From the NCBI GenBank assembly GCA_018822835.1, contig JAHJJO010000131.1, forward strand, positions 1 through 5,999: a stretch of DNA of 5,999 bases, written 5' to 3'. The notes beneath the pieces are model-generated. The model was not told the origin of the DNA, made no database searches, and was given only the letters and a program-made list of their open reading frames with translations. This document shows, one piece after another, positions 1 to 4,672 of this stretch. The stretch comes from Patescibacteria group bacterium (GTDB lineage: Bacteria > Patescibacteriota > Patescibacteriia > Patescibacteriales > JAHJJO01). The position numbers and the translations under genes are program-made. The stretch's first letter is position 1. Each line of letters begins with the position of its first letter.

Positions 1-1
1 A

Positions 2-709
2 GTAAGTTTATATAGCGCTTTGTTATCTTACAAATTTTTAAAAAAAGTTTCTGCAGTGAAAAGGGCTCAACTGAAATTCATGCTATGGGGAATAGCAATT
101 AGTATTATCGGAGGGTCAACTAATTATTTTCTTTGGTATGATATTCCAATTAAGCCATATGGAAATATTTTTGCGTCAACATATGTAATTATGACTGTCT
201 ACGCTATTGTCCGTTACCGCCTTTTAGATATTAAATTTGTTCTCCGAAAATCAACAGTTTATCTGGCTTCTTTGACAGTCATTCTAGTTTTAGCAATATG
301 GATTAAATATATTTTTTTATTATTTTTTACAAATATTACTGATTGGGTAGATTTAATTATTTTGATAATATCAATTTTTTTGTTCTCGCCAATTAAACAT
401 TTTTTTTATAAAATAGCAAACAAATATTTTTTTACATCCCTTTACGACAGCCAGGAAGTCGTTGCTGAATTAAGCGATAAACTGCGAACCAGTTTAAAAA
501 TCAATGAAATTTATAATTTTATTTACGAGGTTTTGTCAAACGCTTTTCATGTTAAAGTATTTGGATTCTTAAGCTATAATGAAAAAACAGGGGCTTATTT
601 TCTGCAATATAATAATGGCATTGATTTTAGAAAACGCAAAAAAATACAAAGCAATAAATATCTGCATGAAAAATTTATTAAAAACAATAAACCAATTGTT
701 ACTGAATAA
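2..709 (+). CDS. Sensor histidine kinase, N-terminal membrane and GAF part (5' partial, ends at premature stop)
   Basis: The frame is open to the left edge of the window, so the true start lies upstream; the TTG at 20 is only an internal leucine codon. The protein begins inside a hydrophobic sensor domain resembling the 7TM N-terminal region of histidine kinases. Membrane segments can be seen at about residues 19-40, 51-67, 78-102 and 106-122, counted from the codon at 20. The YAIVRYRLLDIKFVLRKS stretch after the second segment is typical of this family. From about residue 146 (SQEVVAELSDKLRTSL) a cytoplasmic GAF-like domain begins. The frame stops at TAA 707-709, in the middle of that domain, and continues unbroken just behind it towards the HisKA and ATPase domains. 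It is therefore the front half of one interrupted kinase gene. A fragment ending here would be a membrane sensor without catalytic parts. Recognition of the family is firm; the ligand or signal is unknown. Confidence 0.8.
   Translation, partial: VSLYSALLSYKFLKKVSAVKRAQLKFMLWGIAISIIGGSTNYFLWYDIPIKPYGNIFASTYVIMTVYAIVRYRLLDIKFVLRKSTVYLASLTVILVLAIWIKYIFLLFFTNITDWVDLIILIISIFLFSPIKHFFYKIANKYFFTSLYDSQEVVAELSDKLRTSLKINEIYNFIYEVLSNAFHVKVFGFLSYNEKTGAYFLQYNNGIDFRKRKKIQSNKYLHEKFIKNNKPIVTE
707..709 (+). other. In-frame TAA interrupting the histidine kinase gene
   Basis: The codon order is ACT GAA TAA ATA AAA AAC, and the same frame then stays open to 1714. Nothing is missing on either side: the GAF-like domain reads through as VTE-stop-IKNAEYNKK and on into SLKIEVLAPL. 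This fits a single base change, for example GAA to TAA, rather than a frameshift or deletion. It could be a true nonsense mutation, a strain polymorphism within a mixed population, a sequencing or assembly error, or a site of readthrough. Confidence 0.85.
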
Positions 710-754
710 ATAAAAAACGCGGAATACAATAAAAAAACAAAAAAATTCATTGAC

Positions 755-1714
755 TTGCTAAGCAGTCTAAAAATAGAAGTTTTAGCACCGTTAAATCTTA
801 AAAATAATACAGTTGGATTGTTGGCTTTAGGGCAAAAAGAATCAGGAGATATGTATAATAACGAAGATTTTATGGTATTAAAAGTTGTAAGTTCGCAAGC
901 GGCTATAGCGATAGAAAACGCTTTTCTTTATAAAAAGACTCAAGATTTTAATGTTAAATTAAAAAAAGAAATTAAAAAAGCAACGCAATATCTTGTTGTG
1001 GCAAATCAAAGATTAATGCGTTTAGATCAAGCAAAAAGCGAATTTATATCAATCGCTTCGCATCAATTAAGAACTCCGCTCACTATTATTAAAGGATATG
1101 TTTCAATGATGCTGGAAGGCGATTTTGGCGAATTAAAATTAAAACAAAAAGATTCATTAAATAAAGTTTATGAATCAGGCGAACGAATGATACAATTAGT
1201 TAATAATTTGTTAAATATTTCGCGTATTGAAGCTGGCCGCTTGGAATTTAATTATGAAACAGTAAATTTTGAAAACATAGTTAACAATATAGTAGACGAT
1301 TTAAAAAAAACAATTAAACAAAAAAAATTGCGTTTAGATTACATAAAATTGCCCGAACAACTGCCTTTAGTCAAAATTGATCTTGAAAAAATTAGGCAAG
1401 TACTTATAAATTTAATTGATAATGCTATAAAATATACTAAACAAGGCAGTATAACCGTAAGCTTAAAGGCAATTAATCAAAAAATTCAATTTTGCGTTTC
1501 AGATAGTGGAGTCGGAATCAGTAAAAACGATCTGCCTAAATTATTTAAAAAGTTTTCCAGAGGAAAAACAATTTCAAGAATTCATACTGAAGGCACTGGC
1601 TTGGGATTATATGTAGCGCGTAAAATGGTTGAAGCTCATAATGGCAAAATTTGGGCGGAAAGTAAAGGGGAAAATAGAGGCTCGCAATTTTATTTTCAAC
1701 TACCAGTTGGATAG
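755..1714 (+). CDS. Sensor histidine kinase, C-terminal catalytic part (GAF end, HisKA, HATPase)
   Basis: This is the back half of the interrupted kinase, in the same frame as 2-709. The frame is open from 710; the listed start is a TTG at 755 with no ribosome binding site, and the first ATG codons are at 851 and 872, so an independent start is doubtful. Residues here count from the TTG. The end of a GAF domain covers about 1-60 (NEDFMVLKVVSSQAAIAIENA), followed by a short coiled linker. The HisKA H-box is ASHQLRTPL with phosphoacceptor His103. The HATPase part has the N-box (LIDNAIKYT, Asn223), G1 box DSGVGI at 250-255, F-box LFKKFSRG at 263-270 and G2 box GTGLGL at 280-285. All catalytic motifs are intact. 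The intact gene would autophosphorylate and pass phosphate to a response regulator; none is encoded in the window. Confidence 0.85.
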   Translation: MLSSLKIEVLAPLNLKNNTVGLLALGQKESGDMYNNEDFMVLKVVSSQAAIAIENAFLYKKTQDFNVKLKKEIKKATQYLVVANQRLMRLDQAKSEFISIASHQLRTPLTIIKGYVSMMLEGDFGELKLKQKDSLNKVYESGERMIQLVNNLLNISRIEAGRLEFNYETVNFENIVNNIVDDLKKTIKQKKLRLDYIKLPEQLPLVKIDLEKIRQVLINLIDNAIKYTKQGSITVSLKAINQKIQFCVSDSGVGISKNDLPKLFKKFSRGKTISRIHTEGTGLGLYVARKMVEAHNGKIWAESKGENRGSQFYFQLPVG

Positions 1715-1730
1715 TTCATAAAGTTAAAAT

Positions 1731-1795
1731 TTCACCCTGTTAAATCCTGTGGAGCAGGAATTTTGTTTTTGACAAAATTATTTAACAGGGTAAAT
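1731..1795 (+). repeat. Branched palindromic repeat, copy 1
   Basis: Outer arms ACCCTGTTAAAT (1734-1745) and ATTTAACAGGGT (1780-1791) are perfectly complementary over 12 bp. Two smaller hairpins sit inside: TCCTGT/GCAGGA (1745-1750 with 1754-1759, loop GGA, last pair T-G) and AATTTTGTT/GACAAAATT (1759-1767 with 1771-1779, loop TTT, last pair T-G). Together they can fold into a three-way junction. The copy lies just after the kinase stop codon and would be in its 3' untranslated region. There is no T-tract behind it, so it is not a standard terminator. Confidence 0.8.
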
Positions 1796-1821
1796 AAAGT
1801 TTATAAAGTTGGATCAAAAAT

Positions 1822-1850
1822 TTGCTAAAATTTAATTCATTAGATATAAT
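1822..1850 (+). promoter_or_regulatory. Candidate sigma-70 type promoter for the ABC permease gene
   Basis: A perfect -10 box TATAAT (1845-1850) lies 17 nt behind TTGCTA (1822-1827), which matches four of six -35 consensus bases. It points toward the permease at 2061. A transcript starting near 1857 would carry a leader of about 200 nt containing repeat copy 2 and the 42-bp palindrome. In DNA this AT-rich a TATAAT can arise by chance, so the call is tentative. Confidence 0.4.
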
Positions 1851-1900
1851 CAATTCAAAAGGTTAAATAAAATTTTCAATTCTCAATAATCAAATTTCAA

Positions 1901-1966
1901 TTCACCCTGTTAAATCCTGCAGAGCAGGAATTTTGTCTAAAGACAAAATTATTTAACAGGGTAAAT
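1901..1966 (+). repeat. Branched palindromic repeat, copy 2
   Basis: This is a direct repeat of copy 1 with only a few differences, all in the inner hairpins and their loops. Outer arms are 1904-1915 and 1951-1962 (12 bp, perfect). Inner hairpin one is TCCTGC/GCAGGA (1915-1920 with 1924-1929, loop AGA). Inner hairpin two is AATTTTGTC/GACAAAATT (1929-1937 with 1942-1950, loop TAAA). Where copy 1 has T-G pairs at the tips, copy 2 has C-G pairs, so both hairpins are kept. It lies in the probable leader of the permease gene. Confidence 0.8.
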
Positions 1967-2003
1967 AATCAATTTCCAATGATCATTGAAAATTGATTAT
2001 TTA
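1962..2003. repeat. 42-bp near-perfect palindrome
   Basis: The 42 bases are self-complementary about a centre between 1982 and 1983. The only mismatch is C1976 against A1989. The centre is the perfect 12-bp palindrome CAATGATCATTG. It starts on the last base of repeat copy 2 and is followed by iterations of TTGATTATT-like words (about 1994-2017). As RNA it would be a long AU-rich hairpin about 60 nt before the permease start codon. As DNA it could be a cruciform or a binding site. Confidence 0.7.
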
Positions 2004-2060
2004 TTGATTATTGATTGTTGACTTTATGAACTTTATAACTTTTAACTTTATGAACTAATT

Positions 2061-2786
2061 ATGAATAAACAATATTTAAAAACAATCTACATTCTTTTTA
2101 AAAAAGAATTAATGTCTTATTTTAATTCCCCAATTGCTTATATTTTTATTGGAGTGTTTTTGATTGTGGGAAATTGGTTATTTTTTAATTATTTCTTTTT
2201 AATTGGCCAAGCAAGTATGCGAAATTATTTTGCAATTTTACCATGGATATTTTTATTTTTATCCCCAGCTATTACTATGCGTTTATGGGCAGAGGAAAAA
2301 AAAAGCGGAACTATTGAATTTTTATTAACCTTGCCAATTACAGACTGGCAGGCAGTGCTGTCTAAATTTTTTGGAGCTTTGGTTTTTATGTTTATAGCGT
2401 TGCTTCTCAGTATAACCTTGCCAATTACAGTGGCTATTTTAGGTAATGTGGACTTAGGTCCGATTATTGGCAGTTATTTAGGAGCGTTATTTTTAGGAGG
2501 AAGTTATTTAGCATTGGGTTTATTTATTTCAAGTTTAACGAAAAATCAAATTATTGCTTTTATTTTAAGCTTAGCAGCATGTTTTGGCGCGTTCATAATT
2601 GGCGCTGATTTTGTTTTAGCGCAAGCCCCGCAATTTGTCGCGCCATTAATGAAATTTCTAGGACTTGGCAGCCATTTTTATAACATTGCCAAAGGCGTCA
2701 TAGATTCTAAAGACATTATTTATTATAGTTTATTTATATTTTTCTTTTTGTGGTTAAATGTTAGGGTCATTGAAAAACGGGCTTGA
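2061..2786 (+). CDS. ABC-2 type transporter permease (GldF/NosY-like)
   Basis: A 241-residue integral membrane protein. Six hydrophobic segments are visible at about residues 24-49, 56-74, 101-127, 134-158, 162-188 and 218-236. The stretch after the second segment, TMRLWAEEKKSGTIEFLLT with LPI following (72-93), is the characteristic cytoplasmic motif of ABC-2 permeases of the GldF/NosY group. Such proteins form the membrane channel of an exporter and need a separate ATP-binding subunit. The length matches the family's single-permease form. The ATG at 2061 is preceded by no Shine-Dalgarno sequence but fits the N-terminus of relatives (a short cytoplasmic KKEL.SYFNSP segment before the first membrane helix). 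No ATPase gene lies on either side, where relatives usually have one directly upstream. The substrate cannot be told. A candidate promoter and a long structured leader precede it. Confidence 0.85.
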   Translation: MNKQYLKTIYILFKKELMSYFNSPIAYIFIGVFLIVGNWLFFNYFFLIGQASMRNYFAILPWIFLFLSPAITMRLWAEEKKSGTIEFLLTLPITDWQAVLSKFFGALVFMFIALLLSITLPITVAILGNVDLGPIIGSYLGALFLGGSYLALGLFISSLTKNQIIAFILSLAACFGAFIIGADFVLAQAPQFVAPLMKFLGLGSHFYNIAKGVIDSKDIIYYSLFIFFFLWLNVRVIEKRA

Positions 2787-2826
2787 TTTTCGATTTTCTA
2801 TTAAAGAATAATAAGAATAAATTATT

Positions 2827-2855
2827 TTGACATACCAACAACCATTGTATATACT
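2827..2855 (+). promoter_or_regulatory. Strong sigma-70 type promoter of the antitoxin gene
   Basis: A consensus -35 TTGACA (2827-2832) is followed after exactly 17 nt by TATACT (2850-2855). The expected start of transcription, about 7 nt further, falls at 2861-2863, directly at the ATG at 2864, so the mRNA would be leaderless or nearly so. Two small palindromes overlap the -10 region, GTATATAC (2847-2854) and ACTATAGT (2853-2860). They are possible operator half-sites for autorepression by the RelB-like product, which is known for this family but only inferred here. Confidence 0.7.
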
Positions 2856-2863
2856 ATAGTTAT

Positions 2864-3139
2864 ATGAAAACATTAATTAATATTAAAACTGATCAAAATG
2901 TTAAAATTATTGCGCAAAAAATGGCGCAAGATTTTGGGTTGTCTTTGAGCGCCATTATTAACGCTTATCTCAAACAATTTATCAGAACTAAAAAAAATAA
3001 TTTTACTTTAATTCCAAAAATGTCTAAAGAATTAGAACAATTATTAGGAACAGTGGAATATGACATTCAAAGAAATAGAAATTTGTCTAAAGCTATTTCT
3101 AATAAAACAGAGCTACAAGAACATTTTGCTTCTTTATAA
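2864..3139 (+). CDS. Type II antitoxin, RelB/DinJ family
   Basis: A 91-residue protein. The N-terminal 41 residues have the ribbon-helix-helix pattern of RelB/DinJ: a short strand (TLINIKTD, 3-10), helix (11-22) and helix (SLSAIINAYLKQFI, 27-40). This part dimerises and binds the operon's own operator DNA. The rest (about 45-91), charged and less regular, is where family members wrap around and neutralise the toxin. The ATG sits at the expected transcription start with no ribosome binding site. The cognate toxin is presumably the RelE/YafQ-like protein at 3405, but 265 nt separate the two genes, whereas this pair is normally adjacent or overlapping. A MITE-like element fills the gap. The gene appears intact, so the module may still be functional. 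Confidence 0.85.
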   Translation: MKTLINIKTDQNVKIIAQKMAQDFGLSLSAIINAYLKQFIRTKKNNFTLIPKMSKELEQLLGTVEYDIQRNRNLSKAISNKTELQEHFASL

Positions 3140-3147
3140 ATTGGTTT

Positions 3148-3368
3148 CAAGCTTCTACTTCAACATAATTGTTAGTTAGTGTGTAAAAATGTAATAATAA
3201 TCGTTTTTAACAGCAAGGCAGTGCAAGAATAGTGTTCCCGCCGCTCTCGACCCCTCCCCAGTTTTGAATTTCATTCAAAACTGGGGAGGGGTTCGCTCGC
3301 AATGACAGCGTTATTGAATCGCTTTATTGTTAAAAACGATTTTATCATAATGTTGCAGTAGAAACTTG
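3148..3368. mobile_element. MITE-like element inserted between antitoxin and toxin
   Basis: A non-coding unit of 221 bp with nested inverted repeats. The ends CAAGCTTCTACTTCAACAT (3148-3166) and its counterpart at 3350-3368 are complementary at 17 of 19 positions. A second pair of arms, AATCGTTTTTAACA (3199-3212) and 3328-3341, is perfect over 14 bp. The left side has an extra 24 nt between the two arms. The core is much richer in G and C than its surroundings and contains a 20-bp perfect hairpin (3250-3292). No transposase is encoded, so it would depend on one supplied elsewhere. No clear target-site duplication was found; TAAATT occurs on both sides (3137-3142 and 3396-3401), but this is weak in AT-rich DNA. 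The rest of 3140-3404 holds only AT-rich flanks and the candidate toxin promoter. Confidence 0.65.
3250..3292. repeat. Perfect 20-bp stem hairpin in the element core
   Basis: Arms 3250-3269 and 3273-3292 pair perfectly around a 3-nt loop (TTC, 3270-3272). The base of the stem is CCCCTCCCC/GGGGAGGGG and the top is AT-rich. It is followed on the + strand by TTCGCTCGCAATGA (3292-3305), the reverse complement of TCATTGCGAGCGAA, a word I associate with dispersed intergenic repeats in several bacterial groups. No T-tract follows, so a classical terminator is unlikely, although a stem this strong could stall RNA polymerase or ribosomes or be cut by RNase III. Confidence 0.8.
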
Positions 3369-3386
3369 CATCTAATATTATATAAT
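3353..3386 (+). promoter_or_regulatory. Candidate promoter for the toxin, partly formed by the element end
   Basis: TTGCAG (3353-3358) lies inside the right terminal repeat of the element. It stands 17 nt before TATTAT (3376-3381), which is in flanking DNA. An overlapping perfect TATAAT lies at 3381-3386, but with a poorly placed -35. Either would start transcription shortly before the toxin ATG at 3405. The assignment rests on motif matches only. Confidence 0.35.
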
Positions 3387-3404
3387 CCAAATATGTAAAT
3401 TAAA

Positions 3405-3662
3405 ATGAAAATTATTTTTCATAAAAATTTTGACAAACAGTATAAAAAATTAAACAAAAAAGAGCAAAAAAAAGTTCAGAATAGATTATCAAAATTTGCG
3501 CAAGATCCATTTGCTCCTTTGTTAAATAATCATCCATTAAGAGGAAGATATACTGATTACAGGAGCATTAATATTACTGTGGATTTAAGGGCTATCTATA
3601 AATTTAATGGCAAAGATCAATGCATCTTTGTCGCCGTAGATACTCATAGTAATTTATACTAA
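3405..3662 (+). CDS. Type II toxin, RelE/YafQ-like mRNA interferase
   Basis: An 85-residue basic protein, close to the usual length of the family. RelE-fold toxins of this group cut mRNA on the ribosome. Family landmarks are present: a basic N-terminal helix pair (10-32), HPLRGRY (43-49), YRSINI (52-57), DLRAIYKF (60-67) and the C-terminal THSNLY (80-85). By comparison with YafQ, Asp60 and His81 correspond to catalytic-site residues, whereas the position of the YafQ His in its ECHI motif appears as Asn56. The usual glycine before THS is Asp79. Activity is therefore likely but not certain. No Shine-Dalgarno sequence precedes the ATG. The partner antitoxin ends at 3139, with an inserted element between them. 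The next gene starts 4 nt after the stop, so the toxin heads a probable three-gene transcript. Confidence 0.8.
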   Translation: MKIIFHKNFDKQYKKLNKKEQKKVQNRLSKFAQDPFAPLLNNHPLRGRYTDYRSINITVDLRAIYKFNGKDQCIFVAVDTHSNLY

Positions 3663-3666
3663 GAAT

Positions 3667-3945
3667 ATGGAAGTTAAAAAATTGTTACAACTTAGTCGTG
3701 TAATTTGGGGCAATCAAAAATTAAATCTTTCTCAAATCATTGTAAGAATGGGTAAAGTGTTTGGTGATATTTGCAGATGGGAGCGTGATGCAATTAAAGA
3801 CAAAAATATTCATGCTGACAGCGAACTTAAAAAAGAACTTGGCAATATTATATTTTCCACAATTAGATGGTGCGATGACCTTGGCTATGATCCTGAAGAA
3901 TGTATAAATATTGCTATTAATTGTCAAAAAAAATTTCAAAAATAA
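3667..3945 (+). CDS. MazG-like all-alpha protein (divergent NTP pyrophosphohydrolase fold?)
   Basis: A 92-residue, apparently all-helical protein. The second half, ELKKELGNIIFSTIRWCDDL with GYDPEECI following (54-80), resembles the MazG pattern 'E-L-x-D-x-L-x-x-L-x-x-L-A-x-x-x-G-x-x-x-E-E', and the C-terminus (NCQKKF) fits the usual conserved lysine helix. MazG-type enzymes hydrolyse nucleoside triphosphates to monophosphates using Mg2+ held by ExxE and ExxD acidic pairs. Here the first pair seems to be V31xxD34 and the second E57xxN60, so metal binding is probably altered or lost. The gene follows the toxin by 4 nt and precedes the next gene by 4 nt. It may be a regulatory or inactive relative. 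The assignment is by eye and could be wrong; a conserved hypothetical protein is the fallback. Confidence 0.5.
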   Translation: MEVKKLLQLSRVIWGNQKLNLSQIIVRMGKVFGDICRWERDAIKDKNIHADSELKKELGNIIFSTIRWCDDLGYDPEECINIAINCQKKFQK

Positions 3946-3949
3946 ATTC

Positions 3950-4597
3950 ATGACTTTACGAGAAAAACAATTTAATTTTCCTTTAGCTATTCCTAAAATT
4001 GGCACTCCTAAGGTTGAAACAAATCGCAAAGGAACACCTAAATGGACAGAAGCGCACCGACAAACGCAATATCTTAAAGAAAAAAAAATATTAAGTCAAA
4101 AAGTTCGACAAGAAATTATTGATTATTATAATGTAGAACCATCGCATGTAATATTTGTGCCGAGTTCTTATGATAATGTTGAACAAAGAGAAATGCGCGC
4201 TTTTTCTATGTTAATAAATAAAAAAACAGGTATTAAATATTATGCAGATGGACATATGTCGCATGCTGACTTGTTAAATATAATTTTGACAAAGTTTTAT
4301 TCTGATATTCATATAACTGACAGAAGAAATCTTCCTGATAATTTTACAGATGAATGGGAAATAAAAAAAGGATTTTTTGATCCATATGTCAATGGATTTG
4401 CGAAATTTCAAAACATTCATGAAACATTAAAAGAAATTATAATAGAAAATCAAGGAAGCAATAATAAAGATATAGTGAAAAATATTCAAAATAATACTAA
4501 AGTAAAGTTGCCAAATTGGTTTATAAGTGGTAGCGAGGATAGAATGGACAAAAATCTTAAAGGCATTAAAGAGGATGTTTGCAATGAAAATAAATAA
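3950..4597 (+). CDS. Conserved-looking hypothetical protein, 215 residues
   Basis: I do not recognise this protein. The ATG at 3950 is chosen because it lies 4 nt after the preceding stop codon, mirroring the spacing of the previous gene pair; the frame is open further upstream to 3911 but would overlap the MazG-like gene. The sequence is soluble, basic at the N-terminus (PKIGTPKVETNRKGTPKW, 15-32), then helical (36-60). Next comes a probable strand (HVIFVPSS, 66-73) and a segment GIKYYADGHMSHADLLNIIL (94-113) in which His102, His105 and Asp107 could bind a metal. There is no signal peptide or membrane segment. The C-terminal 50 residues are polar and asparagine- and lysine-rich. Its place behind a toxin and a MazG-like gene suggests co-expression; function remains open. 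Confidence 0.75.
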   Translation: MTLREKQFNFPLAIPKIGTPKVETNRKGTPKWTEAHRQTQYLKEKKILSQKVRQEIIDYYNVEPSHVIFVPSSYDNVEQREMRAFSMLINKKTGIKYYADGHMSHADLLNIILTKFYSDIHITDRRNLPDNFTDEWEIKKGFFDPYVNGFAKFQNIHETLKEIIIENQGSNNKDIVKNIQNNTKVKLPNWFISGSEDRMDKNLKGIKEDVCNENK

Positions 4598-4672
4598 AGA
4601 ATTTCAAAAATAATTTTTACAGCAAAGATGTTGTTAATTTAAGCAAGCAACTTTTTTGGGGTGTGAAATTTT

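Larger units (their letters stand above)
1712..2057. repeat. Intergenic island bounded by 18-bp perfect inverted repeats
   Basis: Positions 1712-1729 and 2040-2057 are exact reverse complements (left arm TAGTTCATAAAGTTAAAA). The left arm begins on the stop codon of the kinase and the right arm ends 3 nt before the permease start. No open frame of note lies between. The interior holds two copies of a branched palindromic repeat, a promoter-like site, a 42-bp palindrome and AT-rich filler with repeated TTGATTAT words. The architecture resembles a MITE or composite repeat island. No target-site duplication is evident at the edges. The arms are AT-rich, so their origin as transposon ends is inferred, not shown. 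Confidence 0.55.

Noticed and set aside
707..709. Alternative genetic code explaining the stop in the kinase
   Set aside because: TAA is used as the normal terminator of most other genes in the window. The recoding I know of in related bacteria concerns TGA, not TAA.
1734..1791. Repeat copy 1 as a rho-independent terminator for the kinase gene
   Set aside because: There is no T-run after the stem. The same structure recurs before the permease and after atpH, which fits a dispersed repeat better.
1731..1966. CRISPR-like array
   Set aside because: Only two copies are present, spaced by about 105 nt, with internal secondary structure and no cas genes.
3250..3300. GC-rich hairpin as a transcription terminator or a tRNA-like gene
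   Set aside because: The stem is followed by TTCGCTCGC rather than a T-tract, and no cloverleaf or anticodon arm can be drawn.
3911..3949. Upstream extension of the 215-residue hypothetical protein to a non-ATG start
   Set aside because: It would overlap the MazG-like gene by 35 nt with low-complexity residues. The ATG at 3950 gives the same 4-nt spacing as the preceding pair.
3721..4029. Open frame of 102 codons on the - strand
   Set aside because: It lies across the MazG-like gene and the start of the next + strand gene, has no family resemblance, and looks like a chance shadow frame.
3933..4613. 13-bp direct repeat ATTTCAAAAATAA at 3933-3945 and 4601-4613, and a ten-codon frame at 4584-4613
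   Set aside because: Both repeats end in an FQK-stop reading, which is curious, but the words are short and AT-rich and no further similarity surrounds them.
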